This document shows positions 27,356-36,581 of a stretch of DNA of 64,000 bases, piece by piece. Location: assembly GCF_014697425.1 (NCBI RefSeq), contig NZ_JACJRU010000029.1, positions 27,685 to 91,684 on the forward strand, written 5' to 3'. Each line of letters opens with the position of its first letter. Positions within the stretch are counted from its first letter, which is position 1. Below the pieces are notes generated by a model that worked only from the letters and a program-made list of their open reading frames with translations, was not told the DNA's origin and searched no databases. This stretch comes from Nostoc sp. FACHB-110. Lineage in GTDB: Bacteria > Cyanobacteriota > Cyanobacteriia > Cyanobacteriales > Nostocaceae. The translations under genes and the position numbers were made by a program.

Positions 27356-28486
27356 ATGATTCCCCAGATTGAAACTATATTTTTACGTCAGATGGCCTCT
27401 GGCGATCGCCTATTTTTGCAAGTCTACAAATTTATTGGCGCAAATCCAGGTAAAAAGGTTTACATTCAATCTAATCTACACGGGGCAGAAATCGCTGGGA
27501 ATGCTGTAATTCACCAACTAATTCAATTCTTATTGACTATAAATGATACAGATTTAGTTGGTGAAGTTTGGCTGGTTCCTGTCTGTAATCCGATGGGGAC
27601 AAATGAACGCGCTCAACATTTTTCTCCTGGAAGACACTGTACTTACGAAGCAAAAGACTGGAACCGGATTTTTTGGGATTATGAGAAAGAAGCTGATGAT
27701 TTAGTAGAATTTACTAAATCCCAACTTCATCTTCATCAAGAGGTCGTCCGACAAAATTATCTAACTATAATTAAAAATCAGTTTGCCAAAATTACAGAAA
27801 AAATTAATTCTCCTAGTAGTGTTCCTTATACGGAAAGGTTTCGCTATCAACTACAAAGTCTCAGTTTAGATGCGGATTATTTAATTGATTTGCATACCTC
27901 TACCAATCAAGGTTTAGATTATTTATATTATTTCCGCGATCGCCAAGATAGTGCATCTGAGTTTTTGCTTGATTATGCAATTTTATTAGATAAATATGAT
28001 GGTGATGCTTTTGATGAAGCGTTTATCAAACCGTGGTTAGCATTAGAAGCGTGCTTTGAAAGTTTAGGTAGAAAAATTAGATTTGATGTGGAAGCTTGGA
28101 CACTAGAATTAGGCACGGGAATGCAAATGAATCCCCATTCTGTTGCTCAAGGTGTTGCAGGTGTAAAAAACTATTTAGCTCATAAAGGTATATTAACAAT
28201 TGCTAACTTTTCCCAGCACAATTCACCGAACCACATCAAGGCTTTTTTCACAAGTAGCAACAGAAAGAAATATTATGCGATCGCTGGCGGGATGATTCAA
28301 GCTAGAGTGGAATTAGGTACTATGGTGAAAGTGGGAGATAGGTTATATCAAATTCTCAGTTTTAACAAACAGAGCCAGTTACCAACGGTAATTGATGTCT
28401 ATGCAGAACACAGTGGATTAATTTTTGATATTTCCACTAATCAGGCGGTAAATCAAGGCGAGTTTGTGCTAGGAATTATTTATTAA
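27356..28486 (+). CDS. succinylglutamate desuccinylase/aspartoacylase family protein
   Basis: Zinc carboxypeptidase-like hydrolase of the AstE/AspA family, 376 residues. Zinc ligands are visible as H-x-x-E in SNLHGAEIAGNA (near 41-44) and a later His in LIDLHTSTNQG (near 181). The NPMGTNERAQHF and ELGTGMQMNP segments, the latter with the probable catalytic Glu, are typical. The C-terminal beta domain (about 290-376) is the usual capping region. The substrate is not predictable: cyanophycin or arginine-related acyl amino acids are only a guess. Directly follows the DUF1392-like gene. Confidence 0.85.
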   Translation: MIPQIETIFLRQMASGDRLFLQVYKFIGANPGKKVYIQSNLHGAEIAGNAVIHQLIQFLLTINDTDLVGEVWLVPVCNPMGTNERAQHFSPGRHCTYEAKDWNRIFWDYEKEADDLVEFTKSQLHLHQEVVRQNYLTIIKNQFAKITEKINSPSSVPYTERFRYQLQSLSLDADYLIDLHTSTNQGLDYLYYFRDRQDSASEFLLDYAILLDKYDGDAFDEAFIKPWLALEACFESLGRKIRFDVEAWTLELGTGMQMNPHSVAQGVAGVKNYLAHKGILTIANFSQHNSPNHIKAFFTSSNRKKYYAIAGGMIQARVELGTMVKVGDRLYQILSFNKQSQLPTVIDVYAEHSGLIFDISTNQAVNQGEFVLGIIY

Positions 28487-28659
28487 ATGTTATTGACAGC
28501 TAGTTTATAGTTTTGTTTTTGAAGATTTCATCTTAAGATATTTAAAGCTAAATAATTTTAGTATTAGATTAAACTAAAACAATCAGAAACTATTTTGTTG
28601 TGTATCTAAACGCAAAACAAACTTATCCCATCTATAAAAATTGTGAAGTGGAGTAAAAA

Positions 28660-29616
28660 GTGACTAGTATTGATAATCACATCTCCTCTTTTTCATCAGA
28701 ATTATTGATTCCTCAGGCTCCACCTGAGTACAAATCAGGGTTTATCGGCATTATTGGTCGCCCGAATGTCGGTAAATCTACTTTAATGAATCAATTAGTG
28801 GGACAAAAAATCGCTATCACATCGCCAGTAGCCCAAACTACACGCAATCGGTTGCGAGGAATTTTAACCACACCAGCAGCGCAGTTAATTTTCGTCGATA
28901 CACCGGGAATTCATAAACCCCATCATCAATTGGGGGAAGTGTTAGTCCAAAATGCCAAAATTGCCATCGAGTCAGTAGATGTAGTACTATTTGTCGCAGA
29001 TGCTACAGTAGCTTGTGGTGTTGGCGATCGCTACATTGCCGAATTACTAACGCGTAGTGATACACCAGTGATTTTAGGGTTGAATAAAACCGACCAGCAA
29101 TCCCCAAATTCCCAGTCTATCGATGAAAGTTACCAACAACTAGCTGATGCAAATCACTGGCCGACAATTAAATTTTCGGCGAAGACGGGAGCAAAATTGC
29201 CAGAACTCCAACAATTACTAATTGAAAATTTAGAAACTGGGCCTTTATATTATCCGCCAGACTTAGTAACCGACCAGCCGGAACGGTTTATTATGGGCGA
29301 ATTGATTCGGGAGCAAATTCTACTGTTAACTCGTGAAGAAGTGCCTCATTCAGTGGCGATCGCTATTGATAAAGTAGAAGAAACACCAGCTATTACCCGC
29401 GTTCTCGCCACTATCCACGTTGAGCGAGATTCCCAAAAAGGAATTTTAATCGGTAAGGGTGGTTCTATGCTGAAAAACATTGGGAGCGCCGCCCGCGAAC
29501 AAATTCAAAAACTCATCTCTGGTAAAGTCTATCTAGAACTATTTGTCAGAGTTCAACCAAAATGGCGACAATCTCGCTTGAATTTGGCAGAGTTTGGCTA
29601 TCGCGTGGAAGAGTAA
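28660..29616 (+). CDS. era: GTPase Era
   Basis: Ribosome-associated GTPase required for 16S rRNA processing and 30S assembly. G1 is GRPNVGKS (about 33-40), G3 DTPGIHKP, G4 NKTD, and the C-terminal KH domain carries LIGKGGSMLKNIGSAAR. 318 residues including an N-terminal extension of about 25 residues before the G domain. The start is a GTG at 28660 preceded by GGAG. Monocistronic with AT-rich upstream sequence. Confidence 0.96.
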   Translation: MTSIDNHISSFSSELLIPQAPPEYKSGFIGIIGRPNVGKSTLMNQLVGQKIAITSPVAQTTRNRLRGILTTPAAQLIFVDTPGIHKPHHQLGEVLVQNAKIAIESVDVVLFVADATVACGVGDRYIAELLTRSDTPVILGLNKTDQQSPNSQSIDESYQQLADANHWPTIKFSAKTGAKLPELQQLLIENLETGPLYYPPDLVTDQPERFIMGELIREQILLLTREEVPHSVAIAIDKVEETPAITRVLATIHVERDSQKGILIGKGGSMLKNIGSAAREQIQKLISGKVYLELFVRVQPKWRQSRLNLAEFGYRVEE

Positions 29617-29689
29617 AAGTAAACCTAACTACCTTGGTTAATGCTGTAATTCGTAATTAAGTCATTAATTACGAATTATTTTGATTATA

Positions 29690-29810
29690 TGACTTACGCA
29701 CAAGCTACGGAAAATCGTAGACGCGATAGCGGCTTGCCGCAGGCTACCACAGAGGCGCAGAGTTCACGGAGAAATGAGAGTTTGAGAGAAGTCCTAGATT
29801 ATTTAAATTT
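29690..29810. repeat. dispersed palindromic repeat fragment
   Basis: Starts GACTTACGCACAAGCTACGG and contains GTAGACGCGATAGCGGCTTG and the motif GAGAGTTTGAGAGA, shared with the element at 24851-24970. Probably a decayed relative of that repeat. Confidence 0.45.
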
Positions 29811-29822
29811 CCCAATGGAGAG

Positions 29823-29951
29823 GCTAATTTGGCGTTGCATAAATGCGGGATGAATTGAGATGTTTAACAAAAATAAAATATTGATTCTTCGCGCCTTTGC
29901 GCCTTTGCGCGAAACAAAAAACATCCCACTAATCAGCAATGCCGCTAATTT
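29823..29951. mobile_element. 113-bp MITE, copy 1, with 8-bp target duplication
   Basis: The element is 29831-29943, starting GGCGTTGCATAAATGCGGGA and ending CCCACTAATCAGCAATGCC; the ends are imperfect inverted repeats over about 22 bases. Flanks are perfect direct repeats GCTAATTT (29823-29830 and 29944-29951). Its reverse complement is identical over all 113 bases to the copy at 60499-60611. No coding capacity. Confidence 0.92.
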
Positions 29952-29982
29952 CACACTTCATACTTCACACTTCATACTTCCA
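29952..29982. repeat. STRR heptamers before the response regulator
   Basis: Four to five ACTTCAT/ACTTCAC heptamers fill the space between the MITE and the ATG at 29983, again replacing a normal ribosome-binding site. Confidence 0.75.
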
Positions 29983-30657
29983 ATGACCAACCCTAGCCCT
30001 TTTTTAAATCTCCCGACTGATACTGTCCCGTTGCGGGTGCTAATTGTTGAAGATGACCCAATGATGCAACTGGGACTAGAACAGTCTTTGATGGCTTATC
30101 CGCAGTTGGAGATTGTCGGACAGGCAGAAGATGGTTATTTAGGGGTACAGGCCGCCTTAAAATTAAAACCAGATTTGGTAGTAATGGATATTGGTTTACC
30201 CCGCTTGGATGGCATTGCGGCTACTCAGCAAATCAAAGCCGCTTTACCCGAAACTCATGTGGTGATGTTAACCTCCCACACTACGGAAACAGAGGTGATT
30301 GCGGCTTTATCTAGCGGTGCTGATGCTTATTGTATCAAAGGTGCGAGTGTCGAAAGATTATTAAAGGCGATCGCTGCGGCAGTTGATGGTGCAACTTATT
30401 TAGATCCGCAAATTGCTAGACGGGTAATAGATAATCTCAAACCTCCAGCAAATCAGGGAAACACCGCCAACCTTTCGGTGCGGGAATTGGAAGTTTTAAA
30501 GCTGATGGTGGAAGGTTTGAGTAACCCAGAAATTGCTGAAAGGTTGTATCTCAGTCCCAACACAGTTAAAACCCATGTGCGGGGAATTATGAACAAACTC
30601 GCAGTTGATGATCGGGTGCAAGCTGCTGTAGTAGCATTGCGATCGGGTTTGGTGTAG
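29983..30657 (+). CDS. NarL/FixJ-type response regulator
   Basis: Two-component transcription factor. The receiver has the acidic pair in LIVEDDPMMQ, the phospho-accepting Asp in VVMDIGLPRLDG and the Lys in YCIKGAS. The LuxR-type helix-turn-helix reads LSVRELEVLKLMVEGLSNPE and continues with LYLSPNTVKTHVRGIMNKL. I start it at the ATG at 29983; the frame is open further upstream but there it runs through the MITE and STRR tract and would encode repeat DNA. 224 residues, normal for the family. No partner kinase lies nearby. Confidence 0.9.
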   Translation: MTNPSPFLNLPTDTVPLRVLIVEDDPMMQLGLEQSLMAYPQLEIVGQAEDGYLGVQAALKLKPDLVVMDIGLPRLDGIAATQQIKAALPETHVVMLTSHTTETEVIAALSSGADAYCIKGASVERLLKAIAAAVDGATYLDPQIARRVIDNLKPPANQGNTANLSVRELEVLKLMVEGLSNPEIAERLYLSPNTVKTHVRGIMNKLAVDDRVQAAVVALRSGLV

Positions 30658-30788
30658 TAAAGTGTTGAGTAGGAACTTAGAAAGGTAGGTTGGGTGGAAC
30701 GCAGTGAAACCCAACTTTCAGAATTTTGTTGGGTTACGCTCCTACAATTTTTTGCAACTGATAACTGATAACTGTTTACTGTTCACTG

Positions 30789-32345
30789 TTAAAAATTAAA
30801 AGTGGTACGAATTGCCCCGATAAAAATATCATCGTTATTAGAATTATTTTCTGGGTCAGTAACCAGAAAAAACCCTGGGGTGATGGCGATGTTATCGTTA
30901 ACCAGGTAACGGTAAAAAACTTCGTAGTGCATAGAAATTGCATTATCTGAGACTGGTAATGCTGTACCGCTATTTAATTTGGGCGGTTGTCCAACCAACA
31001 AGCCAAATAAATCGCCTCTCCTACCAAAGGGATCGTACAATCCGAGAGAAACTGTATAGGTACTGCTGAGGGCGTAGGCATTGGAATTAATATAATCAGT
31101 GGAGACAAATCCTCCCCAAGCACCGAAAACTACTTGTTGGGTTAATTGCCATTTCAAACTCGCATTAACGGCTTGAATTTGTGCAGGTTGATTTAATGCG
31201 CCGGAGGTATCTGCATTCAAACTACCTGTGCCAGTATCGAGTTGACCGTTTTTAGAGTATGAGTTGATATAAGCCAAACCAGCTATGACAGAAGGTGTCG
31301 GTTTGTAGAGTAATTGCACTCCCAAAGCACTGTGGTCTGCACCGAATATACCTTGAGTGCTATCGTTACTATTTCGCGTCCCATAGGCGAACTGCAAGCG
31401 CAATTGGTCAGCAACCAACCAATCAAAACCTAAACCTGCATCTGTCGCGCCAATTTGAAATAGGGGAGTTGCACCCGCAAATAATGATAAGGCTCCTTGA
31501 CCTGCATCTGCATAAGGTGAATTGGGACTAAGAACGCTGCTTAATCTAAAGCCTATGGGTTTGAAGGTAAACACAACGCGATCGCCTAATGCCAAAACCC
31601 GATAATCTATAGATGTGACTCTCACTTGACTATCATCATCTGATTGCCAAACTAATCTGGCCATGTTGGTATCAAACGCCCTAGCATTGGCAAAACTATC
31701 ATTATCAGAGTTCCCCGTAACTAAGGCAACGCGAAAACGGTCTTTCCCAGTGAAGGAACCTGCTAGTTGTAATTGTGCCAAGTAAGTAAAAATGGTATTA
31801 GTTTCTCCACCGCCTGGGGGGCCGCCGCCAAAACCTGTAGCTAACCCAAAGATGGCTTGTCCGCCTAATTTCACTGTAGTGGAGAATTGTTGTGCTTCTA
31901 TAGTTGCATTCCGCGCTTCTAGGGTGTCGATTCTATTTCTGAGTGTTGCTAGTTCGTCGGCAAATTCTTGTTGTAATTTCTGTAAGGTTTCTAAGTCAGC
32001 TTTTGTTACTTTATCTGCTGAACCACCAGCAATTAATTCGTTAATTCTATCTAAGGCAGCATTTAACCCAGCCGCAAATTCATAGCGCGTGATGGCACGG
32101 TTGCCTTTAAATGTAGCATCAGGATAACCAGCAATTACGCCATAACGCTCTACTAAAGATTGCAAAGCCACAAAAGCCCAGTCTGTTGGTTGGACATCAG
32201 ATAATTGCGATACTGATGTCACGCGCTCCATATTACTTTCTTGAGATACTAAAAATTCTTCTGGTTCTGCTAGTGCGGGTGCAGTTAATAAGCATAATGC
32301 TGCCCCAGACAGAAGCAATACAGCTTTTTTATTGATCATTCCCAC
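30789..32345 (-). CDS. SLH-domain iron-uptake-type porin
   Basis: Outer-membrane porin of the cyanobacterial SLH plus OprB type. It has a signal peptide (about 1-26, ending PALAEPEEF), an SLH domain (about 50-105: LSDVQPTDWAFVALQSL and YGVIAGYPDATFKGNRAITR) that ties the barrel to the cell wall, a coiled coil (about 115-150) and a C-terminal barrel of about 350 residues ending in Phe (IRTTFNF), as usual for outer-membrane barrels. The 518-residue length is standard. Monocistronic with the FecR gene upstream on the same strand. Confidence 0.92.
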   Translation of the reverse strand: MGMINKKAVLLLSGAALCLLTAPALAEPEEFLVSQESNMERVTSVSQLSDVQPTDWAFVALQSLVERYGVIAGYPDATFKGNRAITRYEFAAGLNAALDRINELIAGGSADKVTKADLETLQKLQQEFADELATLRNRIDTLEARNATIEAQQFSTTVKLGGQAIFGLATGFGGGPPGGGETNTIFTYLAQLQLAGSFTGKDRFRVALVTGNSDNDSFANARAFDTNMARLVWQSDDDSQVRVTSIDYRVLALGDRVVFTFKPIGFRLSSVLSPNSPYADAGQGALSLFAGATPLFQIGATDAGLGFDWLVADQLRLQFAYGTRNSNDSTQGIFGADHSALGVQLLYKPTPSVIAGLAYINSYSKNGQLDTGTGSLNADTSGALNQPAQIQAVNASLKWQLTQQVVFGAWGGFVSTDYINSNAYALSSTYTVSLGLYDPFGRRGDLFGLLVGQPPKLNSGTALPVSDNAISMHYEVFYRYLVNDNIAITPGFFLVTDPENNSNNDDIFIGAIRTTFNF

Positions 32346-32420
32346 TCACACCTGATATTAAATAAAAAATTAGCTACGGAAACACGAACCTTAAAAATTT
32401 ATTGCGAAATCCTTTACAAA

Positions 32421-33482
32421 CTACTGAGGCCCAACATTAACGCTGTTATTGTTACCTCCAAAGCTGGAAGGTACTTGATTGGAGTTGTTATTACCGCCTG
32501 TAGTGGAGGGATTATTGGTATTACCGCCGTTATTGCTAGGCGGAGTTGTGGGTACAGTGGGATTTCCACGGTTATCCCTAATTACTGAAGCTGAGGGACG
32601 GGGATTTAAATCTCCTTCTGTACCATTGAGGGCATCACTTTGAAAGTTACGGGAAAAGCCTTGATATCGCTGGGCTTGATTGCGTAACGCTGCTAAAGTT
32701 TCTTTGCGTACAGATTGGAGTGTGGCTTGCACTGGCGTAGTTTCTTGGGCGATTAACTTTTCTTGCCCTGGCCCCAAACCAGAAGCTAAATTGATATTTT
32801 TATAAAATGTTTTCAGGTCAAATTCTCTGACATTACCCGCTACGCCATTAATCACGGCAACTGTTTGACCACCTTTGAGGGATACTGTTTTTGTGCCTTG
32901 TTGGTCAAAAATTTTAATGTCGCCATCGGTGAGTGCATAAACTTGGGTGGTGTTGCTGAGGCGATCGTGCGTTACCATAACTGCACTGGCAATTTGCGCT
33001 GGCGAGTATAAATCTGGTGTCGAGGTAGAACGCAACGCCATGATACTAATATTGCTTCCTGGGGTTTGTACTTCCGTCCCTACACTACCAGGCGGACTTA
33101 AAATCAAAGCTGTGCCATTGTCTAGCTTGAATATTGTTTCATTCAAAGCAATCAGATTCGGTAATTTGAAGCGACGTATCCCCGGTTCAAATCGGAAGAT
33201 GCTTTTTTGGTCTACGCGAATCAGTGATTTATCGTTGAAGAATAATTGCGCTTGAGATTTATCGCCCGTTTTGACTGCATCTCGCGGAACTATGACATCT
33301 TTGGGCTTGGCGGGACGTTGCGGTTGATTATGTAATAACAGTTCAACCATTTTGATCAGTTTATAAATTTCGGCACGGGTCAAAATATCGCCTGACTCAG
33401 CCGATACTGGGGGTATGGCAGATAGGGTGAGTGCGCTGGCGATAATTAACGTGGTGATTGACCTCAACCGTTGGCGCAACAT
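32421..33482 (-). CDS. FecR-domain exported protein
   Basis: 353 residues with a signal peptide (about 1-29, cleavage after VSA). A FecR-like beta domain follows at about 62-215 (VKTGDKSQAQLFFNDKSLI, FRFEPGIRRFKLP, LKGGQTVAVINGVAG). The C-terminal 100 residues are low complexity, rich in Asn, Pro, Thr and Gly. In cyanobacteria such FecR-like proteins occur without a TonB receptor or sigma partner, so the regulatory role of E. coli FecR need not apply. It precedes the SLH porin by 75 bases, suggesting a shared envelope role. Confidence 0.85.
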   Translation of the reverse strand: MLRQRLRSITTLIIASALTLSAIPPVSAESGDILTRAEIYKLIKMVELLLHNQPQRPAKPKDVIVPRDAVKTGDKSQAQLFFNDKSLIRVDQKSIFRFEPGIRRFKLPNLIALNETIFKLDNGTALILSPPGSVGTEVQTPGSNISIMALRSTSTPDLYSPAQIASAVMVTHDRLSNTTQVYALTDGDIKIFDQQGTKTVSLKGGQTVAVINGVAGNVREFDLKTFYKNINLASGLGPGQEKLIAQETTPVQATLQSVRKETLAALRNQAQRYQGFSRNFQSDALNGTEGDLNPRPSASVIRDNRGNPTVPTTPPSNNGGNTNNPSTTGGNNNSNQVPSSFGGNNNSVNVGPQ

Positions 33483-33563
33483 ATTTTTCCTAGGGTAGCA
33501 ATGTTAATACTGAAACACCTCGATTTTATAATACAAAGTTAATTGACATTATTTCGGAAAATT

Positions 33564-33884
33564 TTAGTTAGTCTTTGGCTTTGAAAACTGCTGGACTAAT
33601 AACTGCACAGCCAAAGCGACTAAACCTAGGGCGACTATGCCAAATATGCCACTACCCAAGGCCACTATCCCCACAACTAAGGTGCGTACTGCTGAGGTAA
33701 TTTTAATAACTAATTCGTTATTAGAATGGACGGGTTTGCTGGCAAAGCTAGTAGCGATCGCCATCATCAGCGAATATAGAGCATAAGCCAAGCTACTAGA
33801 AATGATTGCGCCTGTAATGCAGCGCAGTGGTGATGTTTGAACTTGGGTTGGGGTTTCTGGTGGTGTGCTGTTTTGGTCACTCAT
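33564..33884 (-). CDS. DUF3082 membrane protein
   Basis: 106 residues from the ATG at 33884; the frame is open to 33932 but the added residues are not typical. Two hydrophobic segments (about 28-50 and 72-102) flank a conserved-looking FASKPVHSNN loop. This matches the cyanobacterial DUF3082 family, found widely, also in plastid-related lineages, without known function. It is transcribed away from rpaB and shares the 260-base upstream region with it. Confidence 0.75.
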   Translation of the reverse strand: MSDQNSTPPETPTQVQTSPLRCITGAIISSSLAYALYSLMMAIATSFASKPVHSNNELVIKITSAVRTLVVGIVALGSGIFGIVALGLVALAVQLLVQQFSKPKTN

Positions 33885-33958
33885 ACAATTGGAACGTAAA
33901 AAAGTCCGAAAAAAATCTGAGACTATAATCAAAAGAAAATTTCTCTGTTGTCTCAGCT

Positions 33959-34138
33959 ATGTCCACAATTCTATCTTGCTTAGATGTTACTCATATTCAG
34001 AGTGCTGAGATTTGTGAACTAACTCCCAAAGCAAGAAACCAGAGAGTTTATTTTTCTAATAGTGGCTTTGGTCATCCCCTAAAGTATACGGTTGGGATAA
34101 TAAAGCTCATCATCATTCTTGCCTTACAGGAGCATTGA
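33959..34138 (+). CDS. possible 59-codon leader peptide gene before rpaB
   Basis: An ATG-started frame of 59 codons ending TGA at 34136-34138. Its stop overlaps the TTG at 34135 (ATTGA), one of two possible rpaB starts, which is the layout used for translational coupling. The peptide ends with a hydrophobic, Ile-rich stretch (GIIKLIIILALQEH). It has no recognised homologue in my memory and could be accidental. Confidence 0.25.
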   Translation: MSTILSCLDVTHIQSAEICELTPKARNQRVYFSNSGFGHPLKYTVGIIKLIIILALQEH

Positions 34139-34143
34139 AAAAC

Positions 34144-34872
34144 TTGGAAAACCGTAAAGAAAAAATCTTGGTAGTAGACGACGAAGCCAGCATTCGCCGC
34201 ATTTTAGAGACTCGCCTGTCGATGATTGGTTACGATGTGGTGACAGCTGGCGATGGCGAAGAGGCCTTAGACGTGTTTCGCAAGTCTTCCCCAGACTTAA
34301 TTGTTTTGGATGTGATGATGCCAAAGCTAGATGGTTATGGTGTGTGCCAAGAATTACGTAAAGAATCGGATGTGCCAATTATTATGCTAACTGCTTTGGC
34401 AGATGTGGCAGACCGGATTACTGGTTTGGAATTAGGTGCTGATGACTACATAGCTAAACCGTTTTCTCCGAAAGAGCTAGAGTCGAGAATTCGCTGTGTA
34501 TTGCGACGGCGAGCCAGCAAAATTAGTACTGTTGGCGTTCCCAGTTCAGGAATTATGTATGTTGGTAATCTCAAAATTGATACAAATAAGCGACAAGTCT
34601 ACAAAGGTGATGAACGAATTCGATTAACTGGTGTTGAGTATAGCTTGTTAGAGTTATTGGCCAGTCACTCAGGTAAGGCGTTTTCCCGTGGTGAGATTTT
34701 GCTAAAAGTCTGGGGTTATACTTCCGAACAACACGCCGATACTCGTGTTGTGGATGTACATATTTCCCGATTAAGGGGTAAGTTAGAAGATGACCCCAAC
34801 AATCCCGAGTTAATTTTGACCTCTAGAGGCGCGGGTTATCTGTTTCAAAGGATTACTGACTCAGATCATTAA
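34144..34872 (+). CDS. rpaB: OmpR-type response regulator RpaB
   Basis: Essential cyanobacterial regulator that represses high-light genes and activates photosystem genes, normally paired with NblS. The receiver includes ILVVDDEASIRR, LDVMMPKLDGYG with the phospho-Asp, and YIAKPFSPKELE; the winged helix follows (GVEYSLLELLASHSGKAF, HADTRVVDVHISRLRGKL). The start is unusual: the best are TTG codons at 34135 and 34144. The second gives MENRKEK like other RpaB proteins and places the phospho-Asp at residue 56. An AGGAG lies at 34127-34131. nblS is at the left edge of the same window. Confidence 0.92.
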   Translation: MENRKEKILVVDDEASIRRILETRLSMIGYDVVTAGDGEEALDVFRKSSPDLIVLDVMMPKLDGYGVCQELRKESDVPIIMLTALADVADRITGLELGADDYIAKPFSPKELESRIRCVLRRRASKISTVGVPSSGIMYVGNLKIDTNKRQVYKGDERIRLTGVEYSLLELLASHSGKAFSRGEILLKVWGYTSEQHADTRVVDVHISRLRGKLEDDPNNPELILTSRGAGYLFQRITDSDH

Positions 34873-35150
34873 CTATAAATTAACCTGCAGTAAAATTTCT
34901 CGGAAAGTTTTGACCGAAATTTGGCCAAACATTAGATAGACAAGCTCTGGGAAGAGAAGCTGATTTTTATCGCAATTAAATACTGCTATTGACTGCAAAT
35001 AGACATGACTTGTTCAAATCTTTGACAAGTTTCTGTCACATTTAACTTTTAATTTAATAAAAGTTAGAACCCAGTTAGAAAAGCATACACAGTATTACCA
35101 AATCTCTAACTTTGGAGATATGGATATGATCCATTTTCTTCTCAATCCAG

Positions 35151-36173
35151 ATGTCTGTGTCAAGGTTCAAAAATATGCAACATATCTCTAGTCGCTTGGT
35201 AGATGTCAGAGATAAAAATGAACCATTTTTATCTAATGCTGATTTGGTACGTACCTATCTCTATGAAATTGGGCGTATTCCTTTATTGAGTCATGAGCAG
35301 GAAATCAACTTTGGTAAGCAAGTTCAACGGATGATGATGTTGCTGGCTGCCAAAGAAGAATTAACGATTCAATTACAGCGTCAACCTACAAAATCAGAGT
35401 GGGGTGAATATGTCAATCTTTCTGAAGAATTACTTTTACAACAACTGCAACAGGGATATCAAGCCAAGCAAAAAATGATTAGAGCTAATCTCAGGCTTGT
35501 AGTATCGATTGCCAAGAAATATCAAAGGCGGAATTTAGATTTTCCTGATTTAATTCAAGAAGGAAGTTTGGGTTTAGAGCGAGGAGTGGAAAAATTCGAT
35601 CCGGCTATGGGCTATAAGTTTTCAACTTATGCTTATTGGTGGATTCGTCAGGCCATCACCAGAGCGATCGCTGAAAAAGGACGCACTATCCGCTTACCTA
35701 TTCATATTACCGAAAAGCTCAATAAAATCAAACGCACACAACGTGAATTAGCCCAAAAATTAGGTTCTACTCCTACTGCGAGTGATATTGCTAAAGAACT
35801 ATGTTTAGAACCCAAACAAGTTCGGGATTATTTACTTTTAGCACGTCAGCCTGTGTCTTTAGAGTTACGAGTTGGCCCTGATAAAGATACAGAACTGTAC
35901 GATATGTTAGAAGATAATAGCCCATCTCCAGAAGCCTATGCTGAACACAGTTTTTTGCAACAAAATATTCAAGAATTACTGTTAAAATTAACCCCGCAAC
36001 AACGGGAAATATTAACTTTGCGGTTTGGTTTAGCCGATGGCAATGGAATGTCTTTGGCTGAAATTGGTCAACGAATGGCAATTAGCCGAGAAAGAGTAAG
36101 ACAGTTAGAATTACAAGCTTTGATGGTTTTGCGACGACACAAAGATACAATTCGTAGTTATCTAGCCAGTTAA
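35151..36173 (+). CDS. group 2 sigma-70 factor (SigB/SigC-like)
   Basis: RNA polymerase sigma factor of the non-essential RpoD-like class. Region 1.2 begins DLVRTYLYEIGRIPLL (about 32-47). Region 2 holds RANLRLVVSIAKKYQRRNL and the -10 recognition segment YAYWWIRQAITRAI. Region 3 is RLPIHITEKLNKI, and region 4 SLAEIGQRMAISRERVRQLE for the -35 element. 340 residues. The exact subgroup is uncertain. The ATG at 35151 is used; one at 35175 is also possible. It follows rpaB by 280 bases with no terminator seen. Confidence 0.92.
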   Translation: MSVSRFKNMQHISSRLVDVRDKNEPFLSNADLVRTYLYEIGRIPLLSHEQEINFGKQVQRMMMLLAAKEELTIQLQRQPTKSEWGEYVNLSEELLLQQLQQGYQAKQKMIRANLRLVVSIAKKYQRRNLDFPDLIQEGSLGLERGVEKFDPAMGYKFSTYAYWWIRQAITRAIAEKGRTIRLPIHITEKLNKIKRTQRELAQKLGSTPTASDIAKELCLEPKQVRDYLLLARQPVSLELRVGPDKDTELYDMLEDNSPSPEAYAEHSFLQQNIQELLLKLTPQQREILTLRFGLADGNGMSLAEIGQRMAISRERVRQLELQALMVLRRHKDTIRSYLAS

Positions 36174-36581
36174 TATAGCAATCTTAAATGAGTTGACATC
36201 ATCAATAAAATGTAAGTATTCAGGAGTCAGAATGGGAGAAAATTTCATCACATTCTTCAGGGTAAAAATAGTCTAATTATCCTAAATTATTCTTAAATTC
36301 TGACTTCTGTGTGCTGAATTCTTACAATAAAATAGCATTGCCATATTAGTAACCCAATATAAAAGCATCAATAAGCTGGCAGAAATTTTTGATTTTTTTT
36401 ATGCCAGCGAAGTTGGCTCATTGGCATAAAAGTTTCTTTAAAACCAAATAGCATTTATCTTGCCAGATAACACAATTTAGTTGTGTTATCATTCTCATTG
36501 AACCCATAAATAACAAATATTTGCGGCATTTTCATACCGATACAACGAGTCTAGAAACCTTTAGCATAATCTTGAATCAGT
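36174..36581. other. 408-base intergenic region with hairpins
   Basis: Contains a perfect 10-bp stem, GATAACACAA (36466-36475) with TTGTGTTATC (36481-36490), loop of 5, about 90 bases before the glycosyltransferase start. A smaller GCTGGCA/TGCCAGC pair lies at 36375-36407, likely ending the sigma-factor transcript. No ORF. Confidence 0.55.

Noticed and set aside
29860..29982. N-terminal extension of the NarL-type regulator
   Set aside because: The extra codons lie inside the MITE and STRR tract, so they encode repeat DNA; the receiver domain starts after the ATG at 29983.
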